The notes under the pieces were generated by a model. The model did no database searches and was not told where the DNA came from. It was given only the letters and a program-made list of their open reading frames with translations. 64,000 nucleotides of DNA. It comes from Bacillus sp. AFS073361 (GTDB lineage: Bacteria > Bacillota > Bacilli > Bacillales > Cytobacillaceae). The stretch spans positions 428,323 to 492,322 of the forward strand of contig NZ_NUZU01000039.1 in assembly GCF_002567005.1 (NCBI RefSeq), read 5' to 3'. The position numbers and the translations under genes are program-made. Shown piece after piece: positions 41,522 to 51,156 of this stretch; position 1 is the first letter of the stretch; the number at the start of each line of letters is the position of its first letter.

Positions 41522-42517
41522 TCAATAAAAGAGCGAAGTATTGGCGTATAACGCTGAGGCTCCGCCAGAGTGTATAAACAGGATGTTATCGTCCGGCTTA
41601 AAGGTGCCTTTTTGTATTAAATCAATGAGTCCCGCTGCTGCTTTACCTGTATATACCGGATCCAGCAAAATTCCTTCTGTTCTTGCCATGAGCTTGACCG
41701 CTTCCACCATTTCAGGCGTAGGTAAAGCATAGCCTGGTCCGACATATTCATCAAAACACGTAATAGCCTCACTAGGGATTGAATTTGGAATGCCGATATG
41801 TGCTGAAGTTTCTTTAACAAGTTGAAAAACTTTCTCTTCCTGTTCCACTTTTCCTCTGCTTACGTTCATTCCGATTACCGGTATTTTACTTTGGTTTCCA
41901 TAAAAGCCAGTCACCAAACCCGCATGCATTCCTCCGCTGCCGCTTACACAAACAACAGCATTCATATTGACTCCTTGATCAAAGGACTGTGCCAAAATCT
42001 CCTGAGCGCAAGCAGCATATCCCGTTGCCCCAATACCATTCGATCCCCCAACCGGAATGATATAAGGTTTACCTCCCTCATTCGTTACCTCTTTTGCTAC
42101 TTCCAGCATTTCTTTCATCAAGTCTGTCCCATTAGGTATAACCTTGACTTTTTCAGCGCCCAGTAAATGATACAGAAAATAGTTACCATTAAAATCCGGA
42201 TCAGAATTTGTTAAAAGCCCCTCTTCCAATACGAGAATACACTTCATTTTCTCTTTAACGGCAGCGGCCAGCGTTAAACGGCAATGATTTGATTGAATGC
42301 CTCCACATGTAATTAACGTATCCGCGCCTTTTTCCAATGCATCGGCCACGAGGAACTCTAGTTTTCTTGTTTTATTTCCGCCGGCCGTCAGCCCTAGTAA
42401 ATCATCCCGTTTAATATAAACCGAAGGGCCGCCCAGAACTTCAGAAAAATGATGTAATTTCTCAATGGGTGTATATGTTGGTGTATATCGTTGTCTAGAA
42501 AATTGTGCTAAATTCAT
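41522..42517 (-). CDS. D-cysteine desulfhydrase (ACC deaminase family)
   Basis: 331 residues of the PLP fold-type II family shared by D-cysteine desulfhydrase and 1-aminocyclopropane-1-carboxylate deaminase. The PLP Lys49 is in TAGGNKTRKLEF, and other blocks are CGGIQSNHCRLTLAAA, PVGGSNGIGATGYAACAQEI and DPVYTGKAAAGLIDLI. It converts D-cysteine to pyruvate, ammonia and sulfide. Position next to a cystine-type importer and sulfide-oxidation genes favours D-cysteine over ACC. The 70-bp gap to the binding protein gene suggests one transcript from RidA or from this gene. Confidence 0.88.
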   Translation of the reverse strand: MNLAQFSRQRYTPTYTPIEKLHHFSEVLGGPSVYIKRDDLLGLTAGGNKTRKLEFLVADALEKGADTLITCGGIQSNHCRLTLAAAVKEKMKCILVLEEGLLTNSDPDFNGNYFLYHLLGAEKVKVIPNGTDLMKEMLEVAKEVTNEGGKPYIIPVGGSNGIGATGYAACAQEILAQSFDQGVNMNAVVCVSGSGGMHAGLVTGFYGNQSKIPVIGMNVSRGKVEQEEKVFQLVKETSAHIGIPNSIPSEAITCFDEYVGPGYALPTPEMVEAVKLMARTEGILLDPVYTGKAAAGLIDLIQKGTFKPDDNILFIHSGGASALYANTSLFY

Positions 42518-42563
42518 ATTAATCTCCTCCTGGATCCTCTATTTACAGCCATATATAAATTAA

Positions 42564-42596
42564 GAAAAGAGAGTATCAATCTGACGTTCTCTTTTC
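42564..42596 (-). terminator. Terminator after ridA-like gene
   Basis: GAAAAGAGA pairs with TCTCTTTTC around a 15-base loop, with minus-strand TTAATTT following. Confidence 0.6.
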
Positions 42597-42607
42597 AATT
42601 ATTATGA

Positions 42608-42985
42608 TTAAGTCATAGCAACTGCTTCGATTTCAATCAAAGCATCTTTTGGTAAACGAGCAACTTCAATCGCGCTTCTAGCTGGATAATTCCCGGAAAA
42701 AAATTCACCATATACTTGATTCATCGTGGCAAAATGATTCATATCGCTTAAAAAAACCGTTGTTTTTATTACCTGCTGTAAGCTTGCTCCCGCCGCTTCT
42801 ATAACCTGCTTGAGATTCTCGAGTGACATCCTTGTTTGTTCCTCAATATTATCAGGCATTTCTCCGGTTTCCGGATGGATCGGGAGCTGCCCTGACGTAT
42901 ACACTACATTTCCTGCTTTAATACCTTGTGAATAAGGGCCGATAGCCTTGGGAGCTTGTTTGGTCATGATTGTTTCTTTTAACAT
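42608..42985 (-). CDS. RidA-family enamine/imine deaminase
   Basis: 125 residues from ATG 42985 (GAGGTGG five bases upstream). Family blocks are KAIGPYSQGIKAGNVVYTSGQ, the helix NLKQVIEAAGASLQQVIKTT and the active-site arginine in YPARSAIEVARLP. RidA hydrolyses the reactive 2-aminoacrylate that PLP enzymes release from cysteine or serine. It lies directly before D-cysteine desulfhydrase, with MalY/PatB and serine dehydratase also in the window, and would protect the cell from that by-product. Confidence 0.9.
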   Translation of the reverse strand: MLKETIMTKQAPKAIGPYSQGIKAGNVVYTSGQLPIHPETGEMPDNIEEQTRMSLENLKQVIEAAGASLQQVIKTTVFLSDMNHFATMNQVYGEFFSGNYPARSAIEVARLPKDALIEIEAVAMT

Positions 42986-43084
42986 AAAAACCACCTCTTT
43001 TTTTTTATGTAATCCTATTAAACGGAATTGTGTTTACTATTCCTCTGAAAAATATGCGCTTTACATTACATGAAGCTTTCCCTG

Positions 43085-44563
43085 CTATTCTTTGCGTTCA
43101 AAATCACACTCCATAAGTGGAACAACTTTTGTTTTCTTAATGAATTTATAACCAAGCCAGAGAAGCAAGAAAATAGGAAGACCAATATATGTCGCGAGAA
43201 GTTCTGCCCAGCTTACTTGATGTCCGGAAAAAAGATGCTGTCCAAGAATGAAAACCACAAAAAATAACAGCGTGATAACCGGACCCAGCGGGTACCATTT
43301 GGCTTTAAACGGCAATTCATTTAAATCTCTTCCTTGTGCCACATATGCCTTACGAAAACGATAATGACTTACGGCAATTCCTAACCACTTGATAAATCCG
43401 GTAAGAGCTGAAGCATTTACCAGCCAAATAAAAACCGAACCATTTCCAAATAGGGAAGCCAAAAAGGAGATAAGTCCTAAAATCGCCGTCGTACACAGAG
43501 CCAACATGGGAATTCCCCTCCGGTTAAGCCGGCCAAAGATACGTGGTGCCTTTCCTTCTTTCGCCAATGCCCATAGCATTCGTGAAGACGCATACATTGC
43601 TGAATTAGCTGCCGATAAAACAGACGTAAGGAGCACGGCATTCATAACTGAGGCCGCAAATGCCAGACCAGCTCTTTGAAGAACGAGCGTGAAGGGACTG
43701 ATAGAAACATTTTTAACTCCGGATTTAAGTAAGTTCGGATCTGTATAGGGAATAATCAAGCCAATTACAAAAATCGTTAATACGTAGAAGATAAGGATTC
43801 GCCAAAAGATTGAACGAATCGCTTTTGGTACGTTTTTCGAAGGATTATCGGTTTCACCAGCAGCCGTCGCAATTACTTCGGTTCCCTGAAATGCAAAACC
43901 AGCGACGAGCATTACACTAAAGATAGATATAAGCCCTCCATGAAAAGGAGCATCTCCTTGGGTAAAGTTACTGAATCCGACCGCTTGTCCTCCCATAATT
44001 CCAAAAATCATAGCAACCCCAATAACGAGAAACACGATGATCGAGATGACCTTAATACCGGCAAACCAATATTCAGATTCCCCAAATGCCTTGACTGATA
44101 AAATATTTAAGATTAGCAGCAACCCCAGAAATAGTGCGCTCCACCAGAGAGAAGGTACGTGTGGGAACCAATACTTCATTATAAGGGTAGAGGCCACCAA
44201 ATCAGCAGGAACCGTAATCGCGGTTGTATACCAATAGTTCCAGCCTAACGCAAAGCCAAACGCAGGATCAACATACTTTGAGGCATAAATGTCAAAGGCC
44301 CCTGGAACCGGTAAAAAGGCCGATAGCTCTCCCAAACTATTCATGACAAAATAGACCATAATGCCAACCAGAATGTATGCAGCAAGCGCTCCTCCCGGCC
44401 CTGCAGTGCTAATCGTTGATCCGCTGGATACAAACAATCCCGTTCCAATAGCGCCCCCAATAGCCATCATCGTTAAATGTCTAGATTTCAGCTTCCGTTG
44501 TAATGATCCTTTTGAATTTCGCTCTTCTATTACATTACTTAGCTCAGCTTCTAATTTCGCCAT
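43085..44563 (-). CDS. Amino acid permease, APC superfamily (LysP/AAT-like)
   Basis: 492 residues with 12 membrane helices and the AAT signature (LKSRHLTMMAIGGAIGTGLF, GELSAFLPVPGAFDIYASKY, FQGTEVIATAAGETDNPSKN). The N-terminal about 25 residues are hydrophilic and cytosolic. GGGGGAC precedes ATG 44563. It lies between the RidA-desulfhydrase genes and the sigma-54 activator gene. A sulfur amino acid is a possible cargo by context, but LysP-like permeases also carry basic and other amino acids. Confidence 0.82.
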   Translation of the reverse strand: MAKLEAELSNVIEERNSKGSLQRKLKSRHLTMMAIGGAIGTGLFVSSGSTISTAGPGGALAAYILVGIMVYFVMNSLGELSAFLPVPGAFDIYASKYVDPAFGFALGWNYWYTTAITVPADLVASTLIMKYWFPHVPSLWWSALFLGLLLILNILSVKAFGESEYWFAGIKVISIIVFLVIGVAMIFGIMGGQAVGFSNFTQGDAPFHGGLISIFSVMLVAGFAFQGTEVIATAAGETDNPSKNVPKAIRSIFWRILIFYVLTIFVIGLIIPYTDPNLLKSGVKNVSISPFTLVLQRAGLAFAASVMNAVLLTSVLSAANSAMYASSRMLWALAKEGKAPRIFGRLNRRGIPMLALCTTAILGLISFLASLFGNGSVFIWLVNASALTGFIKWLGIAVSHYRFRKAYVAQGRDLNELPFKAKWYPLGPVITLLFFVVFILGQHLFSGHQVSWAELLATYIGLPIFLLLWLGYKFIKKTKVVPLMECDFERKE

Positions 44564-44654
44564 AGCATGTCCCCCTATTTACTCATAGTTCAAATGCAAA
44601 TTGTATTGTCTCCTCTGACTGTTAATCTCTCATGAGTCTTTTTAGAAATTTCAG

Positions 44655-46091
44655 TTATAAATTATATTTTTCCAATTTTCGATAAAGAGTAGACAGGCTA
44701 ATCTGTAGTTCCCGGGCGATTTGTTCTTTATCATATTTTTCAGCTAAGAAGTAGCTCTGGATTACATCTCTTTCATATTCTGAAATCATTTGTTCTAAAC
44801 TCATTCCTCTACTCTCGACAGAGAGACGATCCTGTTGAAGTATATAATCAGGTACATCATGGAAGCCGATCATATCTGATTCAACCATATTGACCATATA
44901 TTCTACGGCGTTTTCCAACTGCCTTATATTCCCCGGCCAATCATAACGTATAAGCCATCGCTCAAGCATAGGGTCAAGACTCAGCGGAGACCTTCGCATG
45001 ATCCTGCAATGTTTTTGAATGAAATGGTCGAGATACAAGGCAATATCATCACGCCGCTCTTGTAAGGATTTAGTATGAAGGGGAATGACATTGAGACGAT
45101 AGTACAAATCCTCGCGAAAAGTGCCCTTCTGCACCATTTCTTCCAAGTTTCGGTGAGTAGCCGCAATCACCCGTACATTAATCCCGATTGCTTTTTTTCC
45201 ACCGATTCTTTCAATCTCTCTTTCTTGTAAAACCCGTAATAATTTAGGTTGCAAGAATAGAGGCATATCCCCAATTTCATCAAGAAAAATGGTTCCATTG
45301 TCCGCTAATTCGAATTTTCCTATTTTCCCATTCCGGTTTGAACCGGTAAATGATCCCCCCTCATAACCAAACAACTCACTTTCCAATAAGCTTTCAGGTA
45401 TGGCGGCGCAATTGACTGCTACAAATGGATACGCCCGGCGCTTGCTTTCATAATGAATCGCTTTGGATAATAATTCCTTCCCCGTACCGCTATCTCCCCT
45501 TATCAGGACAGTGGATGGGCTGTTTATAATCCTTCTTGCTTTTTTAATCACATCTTGAAGCCCAGAATCTTTACCAAGAATGTTTTCAAAAGAAATGGTA
45601 TTTGGGGGGACCGGGATATCCTCTTGAATTTTACATCCCTTTTCTTTACCAAGTTCCAGCATCGCTAATTTATTGCCTAACAATGTACTACCATTGCTTA
45701 AAAAACGTATCAGCTTCTCTGATTCTATAATCATTTTTTCCTTTTGTTTATGAGAAAAACCAATTATGCCGATGACGCCAACTAATTTATCTTGCTTTAC
45801 AATAGGAAATCCAATGGTGGCGAGTTCTTTGCATTGATTAACGAATTGACACTTCATACATTGGGATTCATCTTTTTTTACATTGTAGATTACTCCAGGC
45901 TCTCCAGTTTCCAATATCATTTTGAAAAAGGAGCCTTCCGGAGCCGCTTTGCCAATAAGCTCTTTATAATAGCCGGTCCCGCTAATGCGAACGCCCTTTT
46001 CATCAAGTACAGTTATATCCAAACCAAGGATTTCTGCCGTGTTCTCCGTGTAGTCTTGAATAAACTGCTGTATGCCAATAAAGCCTGCCAT
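44655..46091 (-). CDS. Sigma-54-dependent activator with a cysteine-bearing sensor domain
   Basis: 478 residues. The N-terminal sensor (1-145, PAS/GAF or sugar-diacid-recognition-like) contains Cys78-x2-Cys81-x5-Cys87 (SQCMKCQFVNQCKE). Then comes an AAA+ domain (about 168-400) with Walker A GDSGTGKE, the sigma-54 contact loop as GGSFTGSNRNGK (variant of GAFTGA), Walker B GTIFLDEIGDM and the R-finger region. A Fis-type helix-turn-helix ends the protein (KEQIARELQISLSTLYRKLEKY). It should drive the three -24/-12 promoters found nearby. The cysteines suggest sensing of thiol, persulfide or metal; the effector is not known. Confidence 0.88.
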   Translation of the reverse strand: MAGFIGIQQFIQDYTENTAEILGLDITVLDEKGVRISGTGYYKELIGKAAPEGSFFKMILETGEPGVIYNVKKDESQCMKCQFVNQCKELATIGFPIVKQDKLVGVIGIIGFSHKQKEKMIIESEKLIRFLSNGSTLLGNKLAMLELGKEKGCKIQEDIPVPPNTISFENILGKDSGLQDVIKKARRIINSPSTVLIRGDSGTGKELLSKAIHYESKRRAYPFVAVNCAAIPESLLESELFGYEGGSFTGSNRNGKIGKFELADNGTIFLDEIGDMPLFLQPKLLRVLQEREIERIGGKKAIGINVRVIAATHRNLEEMVQKGTFREDLYYRLNVIPLHTKSLQERRDDIALYLDHFIQKHCRIMRRSPLSLDPMLERWLIRYDWPGNIRQLENAVEYMVNMVESDMIGFHDVPDYILQQDRLSVESRGMSLEQMISEYERDVIQSYFLAEKYDKEQIARELQISLSTLYRKLEKYNL

Positions 46092-46151
46092 ATGATCCTC
46101 CTTTCCTATAGCAATTCTTCATTTAAAATAATAAGCATCAACAAAAATAAC

Positions 46152-47336
46152 TTAATGAACCTTGCATAAAGAAGCGACAGCGTTTTCTATTCCACCCAGT
46201 GCATTTTTTAACATCGAACGCGGACAAGCAATATTTAGCCTCATAAATCCTTCCCCTTCCCTACCGAAAATGTGACCTCCGTTCATTGCAACTCTTGCCC
46301 TCTGTAACATAAATTCATCCAATTCTTTAACTGAAAAACACAATTCTCGGCAATCCAGCCATACAAGGTATGTGCCTTCTGGCTGGATGACCTTGATTTG
46401 CGGGATGTTGTTGCGGAAGTAATTTAGAGTGTACTCCAGATTCTCCTGCAAATATTCTAGGAGCTGATCCAGCCATTCTTCTCCATAGCGGTAAGCAGCC
46501 TCTAACGCAACAACACCAAATATGTTTGGCGAGCCAATGGATAATGTATGAAGTTCCTGATTATACCTATCACGCAGTTGCTGATTTGGAATAATAATAC
46601 TCGACGTCTGCACACCCATTAGGTTAAAAGTTTTGCTTGGCGCAATGCAGGAAAGGGAATGATTCGCAAACTCTTCTGAAATAGAAGCAAAAGGAATGTG
46701 AGTATGTGTCTTAAAGACAAAATCAAAATGAATTTCATCCGCTATAATGAGAATGTTGTGCTTTATACAAAGCTGTCCCAACTTCGTCAATTCTTCTTTA
46801 CTCCATACCCTTCCGATGGGGTTATGGGGACTACACAGAATTAACATTTTTACCTTTGCATCTATCTTTGCCTCTAAGTCCTCGAAATCCATGGAATAAC
46901 ACCCATTTTCAAGCATAAGCGGATTGCTGACAATTTCACGGCCGGCTGCTTGGATCACACGGGCAAAATGATGGTATACAGGCGGTTGGATAATAATTTT
47001 ATCTCCTGGCTTCGTAAAGGACTGAATCGCAAGCGATAAGGCCGGAATTACACCTGGGCTGTGGGTAATCCATTCTTTCTCAACGGACCATCGATGTCTT
47101 CTTTTTATCCAGTCAACAATGGATTCCATATACGAGTCTGATCTAAGCCCGTAGCCATAAACACCGTGCTCTGCCCGCTGTTTTAATGCTTCGATGACAG
47201 GTTGGGGAGACTGGAAATCCATATCGGCCACCCACATCGGAATAACATCCTTTTCGCCAAATTGATTTTTAAGATGATCCCATTTTTCACAATCCGTGCC
47301 CCGGCGAAAAATCTCTTGGTCAAAATTATATTTCAT
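46152..47336 (-). CDS. MalY/PatB-type cystathionine beta-lyase (PLP C-S lyase)
   Basis: 394 residues from ATG 47336, chosen because AAAAGGAG lies upstream and the earlier part of the open frame overlaps the sigma-54 promoter. Family blocks are FGEKDVIPMWVADMDFQSPQ, VYGYGLRSDSYMESIVDW, CSPHNPIGRVW, ADEIHFDFVF and the PLP lysine in CIAPSKTFNLMGVQTS. It cleaves C-S bonds of cystathionine and cysteine, releasing homocysteine or sulfide plus pyruvate and ammonia. A -24/-12 promoter lies 57-74 bases upstream. It sits directly upstream of the sigma-54 activator on the same strand. Confidence 0.9.
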   Translation of the reverse strand: MKYNFDQEIFRRGTDCEKWDHLKNQFGEKDVIPMWVADMDFQSPQPVIEALKQRAEHGVYGYGLRSDSYMESIVDWIKRRHRWSVEKEWITHSPGVIPALSLAIQSFTKPGDKIIIQPPVYHHFARVIQAAGREIVSNPLMLENGCYSMDFEDLEAKIDAKVKMLILCSPHNPIGRVWSKEELTKLGQLCIKHNILIIADEIHFDFVFKTHTHIPFASISEEFANHSLSCIAPSKTFNLMGVQTSSIIIPNQQLRDRYNQELHTLSIGSPNIFGVVALEAAYRYGEEWLDQLLEYLQENLEYTLNYFRNNIPQIKVIQPEGTYLVWLDCRELCFSVKELDEFMLQRARVAMNGGHIFGREGEGFMRLNIACPRSMLKNALGGIENAVASLCKVH

Positions 47337-47392
47337 GAAGTATCTCTCCTTTTCATGTTTGCTTATGCATAAACTCATTACGTCATTTATAC

Positions 47393-47410
47393 AAGCAATT
47401 TTCATGCCAA
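47393..47410 (-). promoter_or_regulatory. Sigma-54 (-24/-12) promoter of the malY-like gene
   Basis: The minus strand reads TTGGCATGAAAATTGCTT with GG and GC 12 bp apart. The predicted start near 47383 leaves a 5' leader of about 47 bases. The conserved box TATAAAATCGCC begins 12 bp further upstream (47422-47442). Confidence 0.85.
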
Positions 47411-47566
47411 CTTATTCCCCTTATAAAATCGCCTTATTTTTATAAAATTTTTAATTGAATTCCGAATAGTGCGAATGTTAGTTTAATAAACGTTTTCATA
47501 ATAGGCATGGAAAGTTTGCAAATATGGTAAATATTTCGCATAGATGATAACATTCAAAGATTTCAA

Positions 47567-48997
47567 TTAAACATCTCTAGTGGTTCGCAGCTTTTCCTGT
47601 TTTCTCCATTCCTCATATCCGCCCACAAGACTTTGTACGTCTTTATAACCATGAACTTGCAGAATACTTGCAGCGATAGCAGATCTTCCGCCAGTTTTGC
47701 AATAAACTAAAATGGGTTTACCATGCCCAATGGTGTGTGCCTGTTCCTGCAGATGACCGAGCATCACGTGCTTCGCCTGCGGAATATGACCGTCTTCCCA
47801 CTCGGCTTTACTTCGGACATCAAGTACATATATGCCTTCCGTTTGAATTGCTCCCTCTACCTGATCCCATGTCACTTCTTCATATTTCATTCCACGCGTA
47901 TCAGATTCACCTAGCAGCTCCATCACACACGGATCCATTGTGGCAACGATACCATCCAATCCAATGGACTGGAGATCCTTCACGATATCTGCCACATCTG
48001 TATTGGTTGCTAGAAGATAGCTTGGCTGATCATAATTCAGTAACCATCCCGCCCAAGTTACAAATGATTTATTATACGGAATATTCAACACGCTTCGTAT
48101 ATGTTTTGCAGCAAAATCACTGGCTGGACGCGTATCAACGACCATCCCTTGCTGCACCCATTCCTGCACAATATCGACCGAAGCCTCCATACGAAGCGGT
48201 ACTGCCATCCCTTGAATTTGCTGTGCCCCCTCTTTATTCAACCGCTTCATCATTGAAAAATAAGGGGGTGCCTCCGGCTGTCCAGCCAACAGCGCTTCTA
48301 TAAAACGATCCTCGTTCTCATATTGCAATGCCCAATTTGTCCGTTTTTCATAGCCGATGGTTGAAGAAGGTACTGCTCCTAACGCTTTCCCACAGGCACT
48401 CCCCGCTCCATGTCCTGGCCATACTTGCAGATAGTCAGGAAGCTTTTTAAACTGCTTTAGTGACCGATACATCATGCTTGCCATTTTTTCTGAGGAACCT
48501 CGTACCCCCACGGATTTTTCTAATAAATCGGGACGCCCCACGTCACCAACAAACACAAAATCTCCGGTAAATATGCCGATTGGGCCCTTAATAGATGCAC
48601 CGCCATCTGTTACAAGCAGCGAAATATGTTCAGGTGTGTGTCCTGGTGTATGCATCACCTCAAATTGGATATTTCCAATGGCAAAAACATCTCCATTTCT
48701 AAGATAAAAGTGATCATACCCCGTTGCGTACTCATATTTCCAGTCCGGTCCTCCTTCATCAGAAAAATACAATGTAGCTCCCAGTCTGGAAGCTAGCTCC
48801 TGCGAACCAGACAAAAAGTCTGCGTGGATGTGTGTTTCCGTTACCCCCACAATCCGAACACCATGTTCTCTTGCTGTTTCTATGTAAGGCTCTATATTGC
48901 GTGATGGATCAACAATGATCGCTTCTCCGGTCTCCTGACATCCGACCAGGTATGAAGCTTGAGCCAGTTTCTCATCATAAAAGTATTTGAGTAACAT
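47567..48997 (-). CDS. Persulfide dioxygenase-rhodanese fusion (CstB-like)
   Basis: 476 residues. Residues 1-245 are a metallo-beta-lactamase-fold persulfide dioxygenase with ligands His56, His58, Asp60 (THIHADFLSG), His120 (HTPGHTPEH), Asp146 (FTGDFVFVGDVGRPD) and His196 (WPGHGAGSACGK). Residues 265-350 form a rhodanese-like domain without a catalytic Cys, and 375-470 an active rhodanese with Cys433 (VYCKTGGRSA). This is the layout of CstB of Staphylococcus, which turns persulfides into thiosulfate. It ends a TauE-SQR-dioxygenase operon and would consume the persulfide made by SQR. Confidence 0.9.
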   Translation of the reverse strand: MLLKYFYDEKLAQASYLVGCQETGEAIIVDPSRNIEPYIETAREHGVRIVGVTETHIHADFLSGSQELASRLGATLYFSDEGGPDWKYEYATGYDHFYLRNGDVFAIGNIQFEVMHTPGHTPEHISLLVTDGGASIKGPIGIFTGDFVFVGDVGRPDLLEKSVGVRGSSEKMASMMYRSLKQFKKLPDYLQVWPGHGAGSACGKALGAVPSSTIGYEKRTNWALQYENEDRFIEALLAGQPEAPPYFSMMKRLNKEGAQQIQGMAVPLRMEASVDIVQEWVQQGMVVDTRPASDFAAKHIRSVLNIPYNKSFVTWAGWLLNYDQPSYLLATNTDVADIVKDLQSIGLDGIVATMDPCVMELLGESDTRGMKYEEVTWDQVEGAIQTEGIYVLDVRSKAEWEDGHIPQAKHVMLGHLQEQAHTIGHGKPILVYCKTGGRSAIAASILQVHGYKDVQSLVGGYEEWRKQEKLRTTRDV

Positions 48998-49053
48998 CAG
49001 TCATCCTCCTTTTAAGCGCTTCTTTTGTTTTGTAATGACCATCAGAAACATGA

Positions 49054-50262
49054 TTACATCCTACCTTTGAGCATTCCCTTCCAATACATAACGGGAAGGA
49101 AGTTTTTCTTCAATACATACATGCTGTACCTCTCGCGTGCCTGATTGATTGGGAAGGTTTCTTGCGGCTGTAAATCATAATTGAATTCAGCCAGTATAAG
49201 CCGTCCATATCCAGTAACAAGCGGGCATGATGTATAACCGTCATATTGATGAACCAATGGTTTGGCCCCCATCTGATCAAGTAAATTTTTCACAAGAACG
49301 GGTGCTTGTTTACGAATCGCAGCCCCCGTTTTCGACGTAGGCAGGTTGGTGCAGTCCCCAATGCCAAAAACATTGTCAAAGCATGGATGCTTCAGCGTAT
49401 ATTTGTCTACATTCAGCCAGCCATTACTTGCCGCAAGCGGGCTATTCTTAATAAAGTCAGGGGCGCTCATTGGTGGTACCACATGAATCATGTCATATTG
49501 GATATTTACACGTTCTTGTGTGTTCAAATTTTCGAATGTCGCTTGCTTTTTTTCACCATCGATTTCAATGAGATTGTGCATAAACCATGTCTCGATTTCT
49601 TTTCGTTCTATTATTTTGTTAAGTGCCTGTTCATATTTTTTTACATTGAATATGCTTGGGCTTCCTGAAGCAAAAATAACTGAAGAGTGTGGCCGCACTC
49701 CTGACTTTCTGAAATAATCATCCGCCAAATACATGATTTTTTGAGGGGCTCCACCACACTTCACCGGAGTATTCGGATTCGTAAAGATGGAAGTACCTCC
49801 TTTGAAGTTGCGAATCGTTTCCCACGTGCTATCAACATAGTCATAAGAGTAATTACTACATACCCCATTCTTTCCCATACTTTCTTTTAACCCCTTGATT
49901 TTATGCCAATCAATTTGAATCCCTGCAGCAACAACTAGATACTCATAGTGCAGTTTCTTTCCAGATGCTGTTACAACCGCATTTTCATTTGGTTGAAATT
50001 CTGTAACCGCCTCTTGCACCCACACGGCTCCACTCGGAATAACGGAGGCTTCTTCCCTTTGTGTCACCGTTTTATCCGCTTCGCCAGCTCCGGCAAGCGT
50101 CCATAATGGCTGATAATAATGTTTTGCTGCGGGTTCAACGATGGCAATATTTCCACTTAGGCTGCGTGATTCACGCAGGAGACGGGCTGCAACCGTAATT
50201 CCAGCACTCCCTCCACCTATAATCAAAATTTTGTAATGTGTCTCATTCTTCACCTTTGGCAT
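49054..50262 (-). CDS. Sulfide:quinone oxidoreductase, type II
   Basis: 402 residues. The FAD motif is ILIIGGGSAGITVAARLL at the N-terminus. The catalytic cysteines of type II SQR are at Cys169 (NTPVKCGGAPQKIMYLAD) and Cys346 (YTSCPLVTGYG), and the C-terminal FAD block is FGIGDCTNLPTSKTGAAIRK. It oxidises sulfide to a persulfide on a thiol acceptor and passes electrons to the membrane quinone pool through its amphipathic C-terminal end. It is 34 bp after the TauE gene and 56 bp before the persulfide dioxygenase gene. Confidence 0.92.
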   Translation of the reverse strand: MPKVKNETHYKILIIGGGSAGITVAARLLRESRSLSGNIAIVEPAAKHYYQPLWTLAGAGEADKTVTQREEASVIPSGAVWVQEAVTEFQPNENAVVTASGKKLHYEYLVVAAGIQIDWHKIKGLKESMGKNGVCSNYSYDYVDSTWETIRNFKGGTSIFTNPNTPVKCGGAPQKIMYLADDYFRKSGVRPHSSVIFASGSPSIFNVKKYEQALNKIIERKEIETWFMHNLIEIDGEKKQATFENLNTQERVNIQYDMIHVVPPMSAPDFIKNSPLAASNGWLNVDKYTLKHPCFDNVFGIGDCTNLPTSKTGAAIRKQAPVLVKNLLDQMGAKPLVHQYDGYTSCPLVTGYGRLILAEFNYDLQPQETFPINQARERYSMYVLKKNFLPVMYWKGMLKGRM

Positions 50263-50296
50263 TTTTATTTCCTCATCTCCATTTTAGTAAAGCAGC

Positions 50297-51082
50297 TCAC
50301 AAATCTAAGGCTTCCGCATTAATAATCAGCATGTAAATGGCGACGAACATAACGACGCCGGAAAATATATAATGGAGTGTGCGCCGCTGCTTACTTAAGC
50401 GTGCCGCAAGCCTTGCCCCCACCAATCCACCGCCAACTCCGCCTCCAACAAACGCCAACATCACCCACCAGTTTATGAGGCCGGAAAAACTGTAATTCAC
50501 CGCGGTTGCAAGTCCGAATGTACCCACTGATACCAAAGAAGTTCCAATTGCCGCAATCATTGGCATTCTTGCCGCAAAAATCAACCCAGGAACAATCAAA
50601 AATCCTCCGCCAATCCCGAAAAATCCGGATAACAATCCCACCAAGATCGCCGTGGTGATCAACTGTGGCATTTTGATTTGATTTTTAACATTGTCTGCTT
50701 GGCTACTCTCCTCTTTTTTTGGCAAAACCATTTTTACAGCCATAACAATCATCAGAATGGCAAAAAGAAACAACAACTGTTTCCCAGGTACCAACTTTCC
50801 AATCATTGATCCTGTATATGCACTCAGGGCACCAGGGATGGCGAAAACAATTGCTGCCTTCCACTGCACATTACCGGCACGTGAGTGTGGAATAAGGTTT
50901 ACGTAGGCATTTATCGCTACAGCTAATGCTGTCGTGCCAATGACCACATGAGGATCTTTCATACCGACAACGTAAAGCAAAAGAGGAACGGCAAGAATAG
51001 ATCCACCTCCACCAAGTAAACCAAGTACGAATCCAACAATCGTTCCAGAAAAAATGGAAAGGAATACTTGAATTGTTGTCAT
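50297..51082 (-). CDS. TauE/SafE-family sulfite or sulfonate exporter
   Basis: 261 residues, about eight membrane helices in two inverted halves. Family blocks are GFVLGLLGGGGSILAVPLLLY and the repeat GLLSGFFGIGGGFLIVPGLIF, plus GTTALAVAINAYVNLIPHSR. It is the first gene of the sulfide-oxidation operon behind a sigma-54 promoter. The staphylococcal cst locus also has a TauE protein. It probably exports sulfite or thiosulfate produced by the dioxygenase. Import cannot be excluded. Confidence 0.87.
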   Translation of the reverse strand: MTTIQVFLSIFSGTIVGFVLGLLGGGGSILAVPLLLYVVGMKDPHVVIGTTALAVAINAYVNLIPHSRAGNVQWKAAIVFAIPGALSAYTGSMIGKLVPGKQLLFLFAILMIVMAVKMVLPKKEESSQADNVKNQIKMPQLITTAILVGLLSGFFGIGGGFLIVPGLIFAARMPMIAAIGTSLVSVGTFGLATAVNYSFSGLINWWVMLAFVGGGVGGGLVGARLAARLSKQRRTLHYIFSGVVMFVAIYMLIINAEALDL

Positions 51083-51156
51083 TCTTTTCTGAGACTCTCA
51101 CAGAGCAGCTGGTAATTCATCTCCTCCCTCCCTTCTCTATTTACTTATCATTTATA

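Noticed and set aside
42518..44654. Sigma-54 promoters before the desulfhydrase, ridA, the LysP-like permease or the activator gene itself
   Set aside because: No GG-N10-GC element with a TTGGCA-like core in these gaps; nearest candidates have wrong spacing (14 or 16 bp).
47737..48303. 188-codon plus-strand frame inside the persulfide dioxygenase gene
   Set aside because: Antisense to a gene with complete catalytic motifs; low-complexity His/Pro-rich translation.
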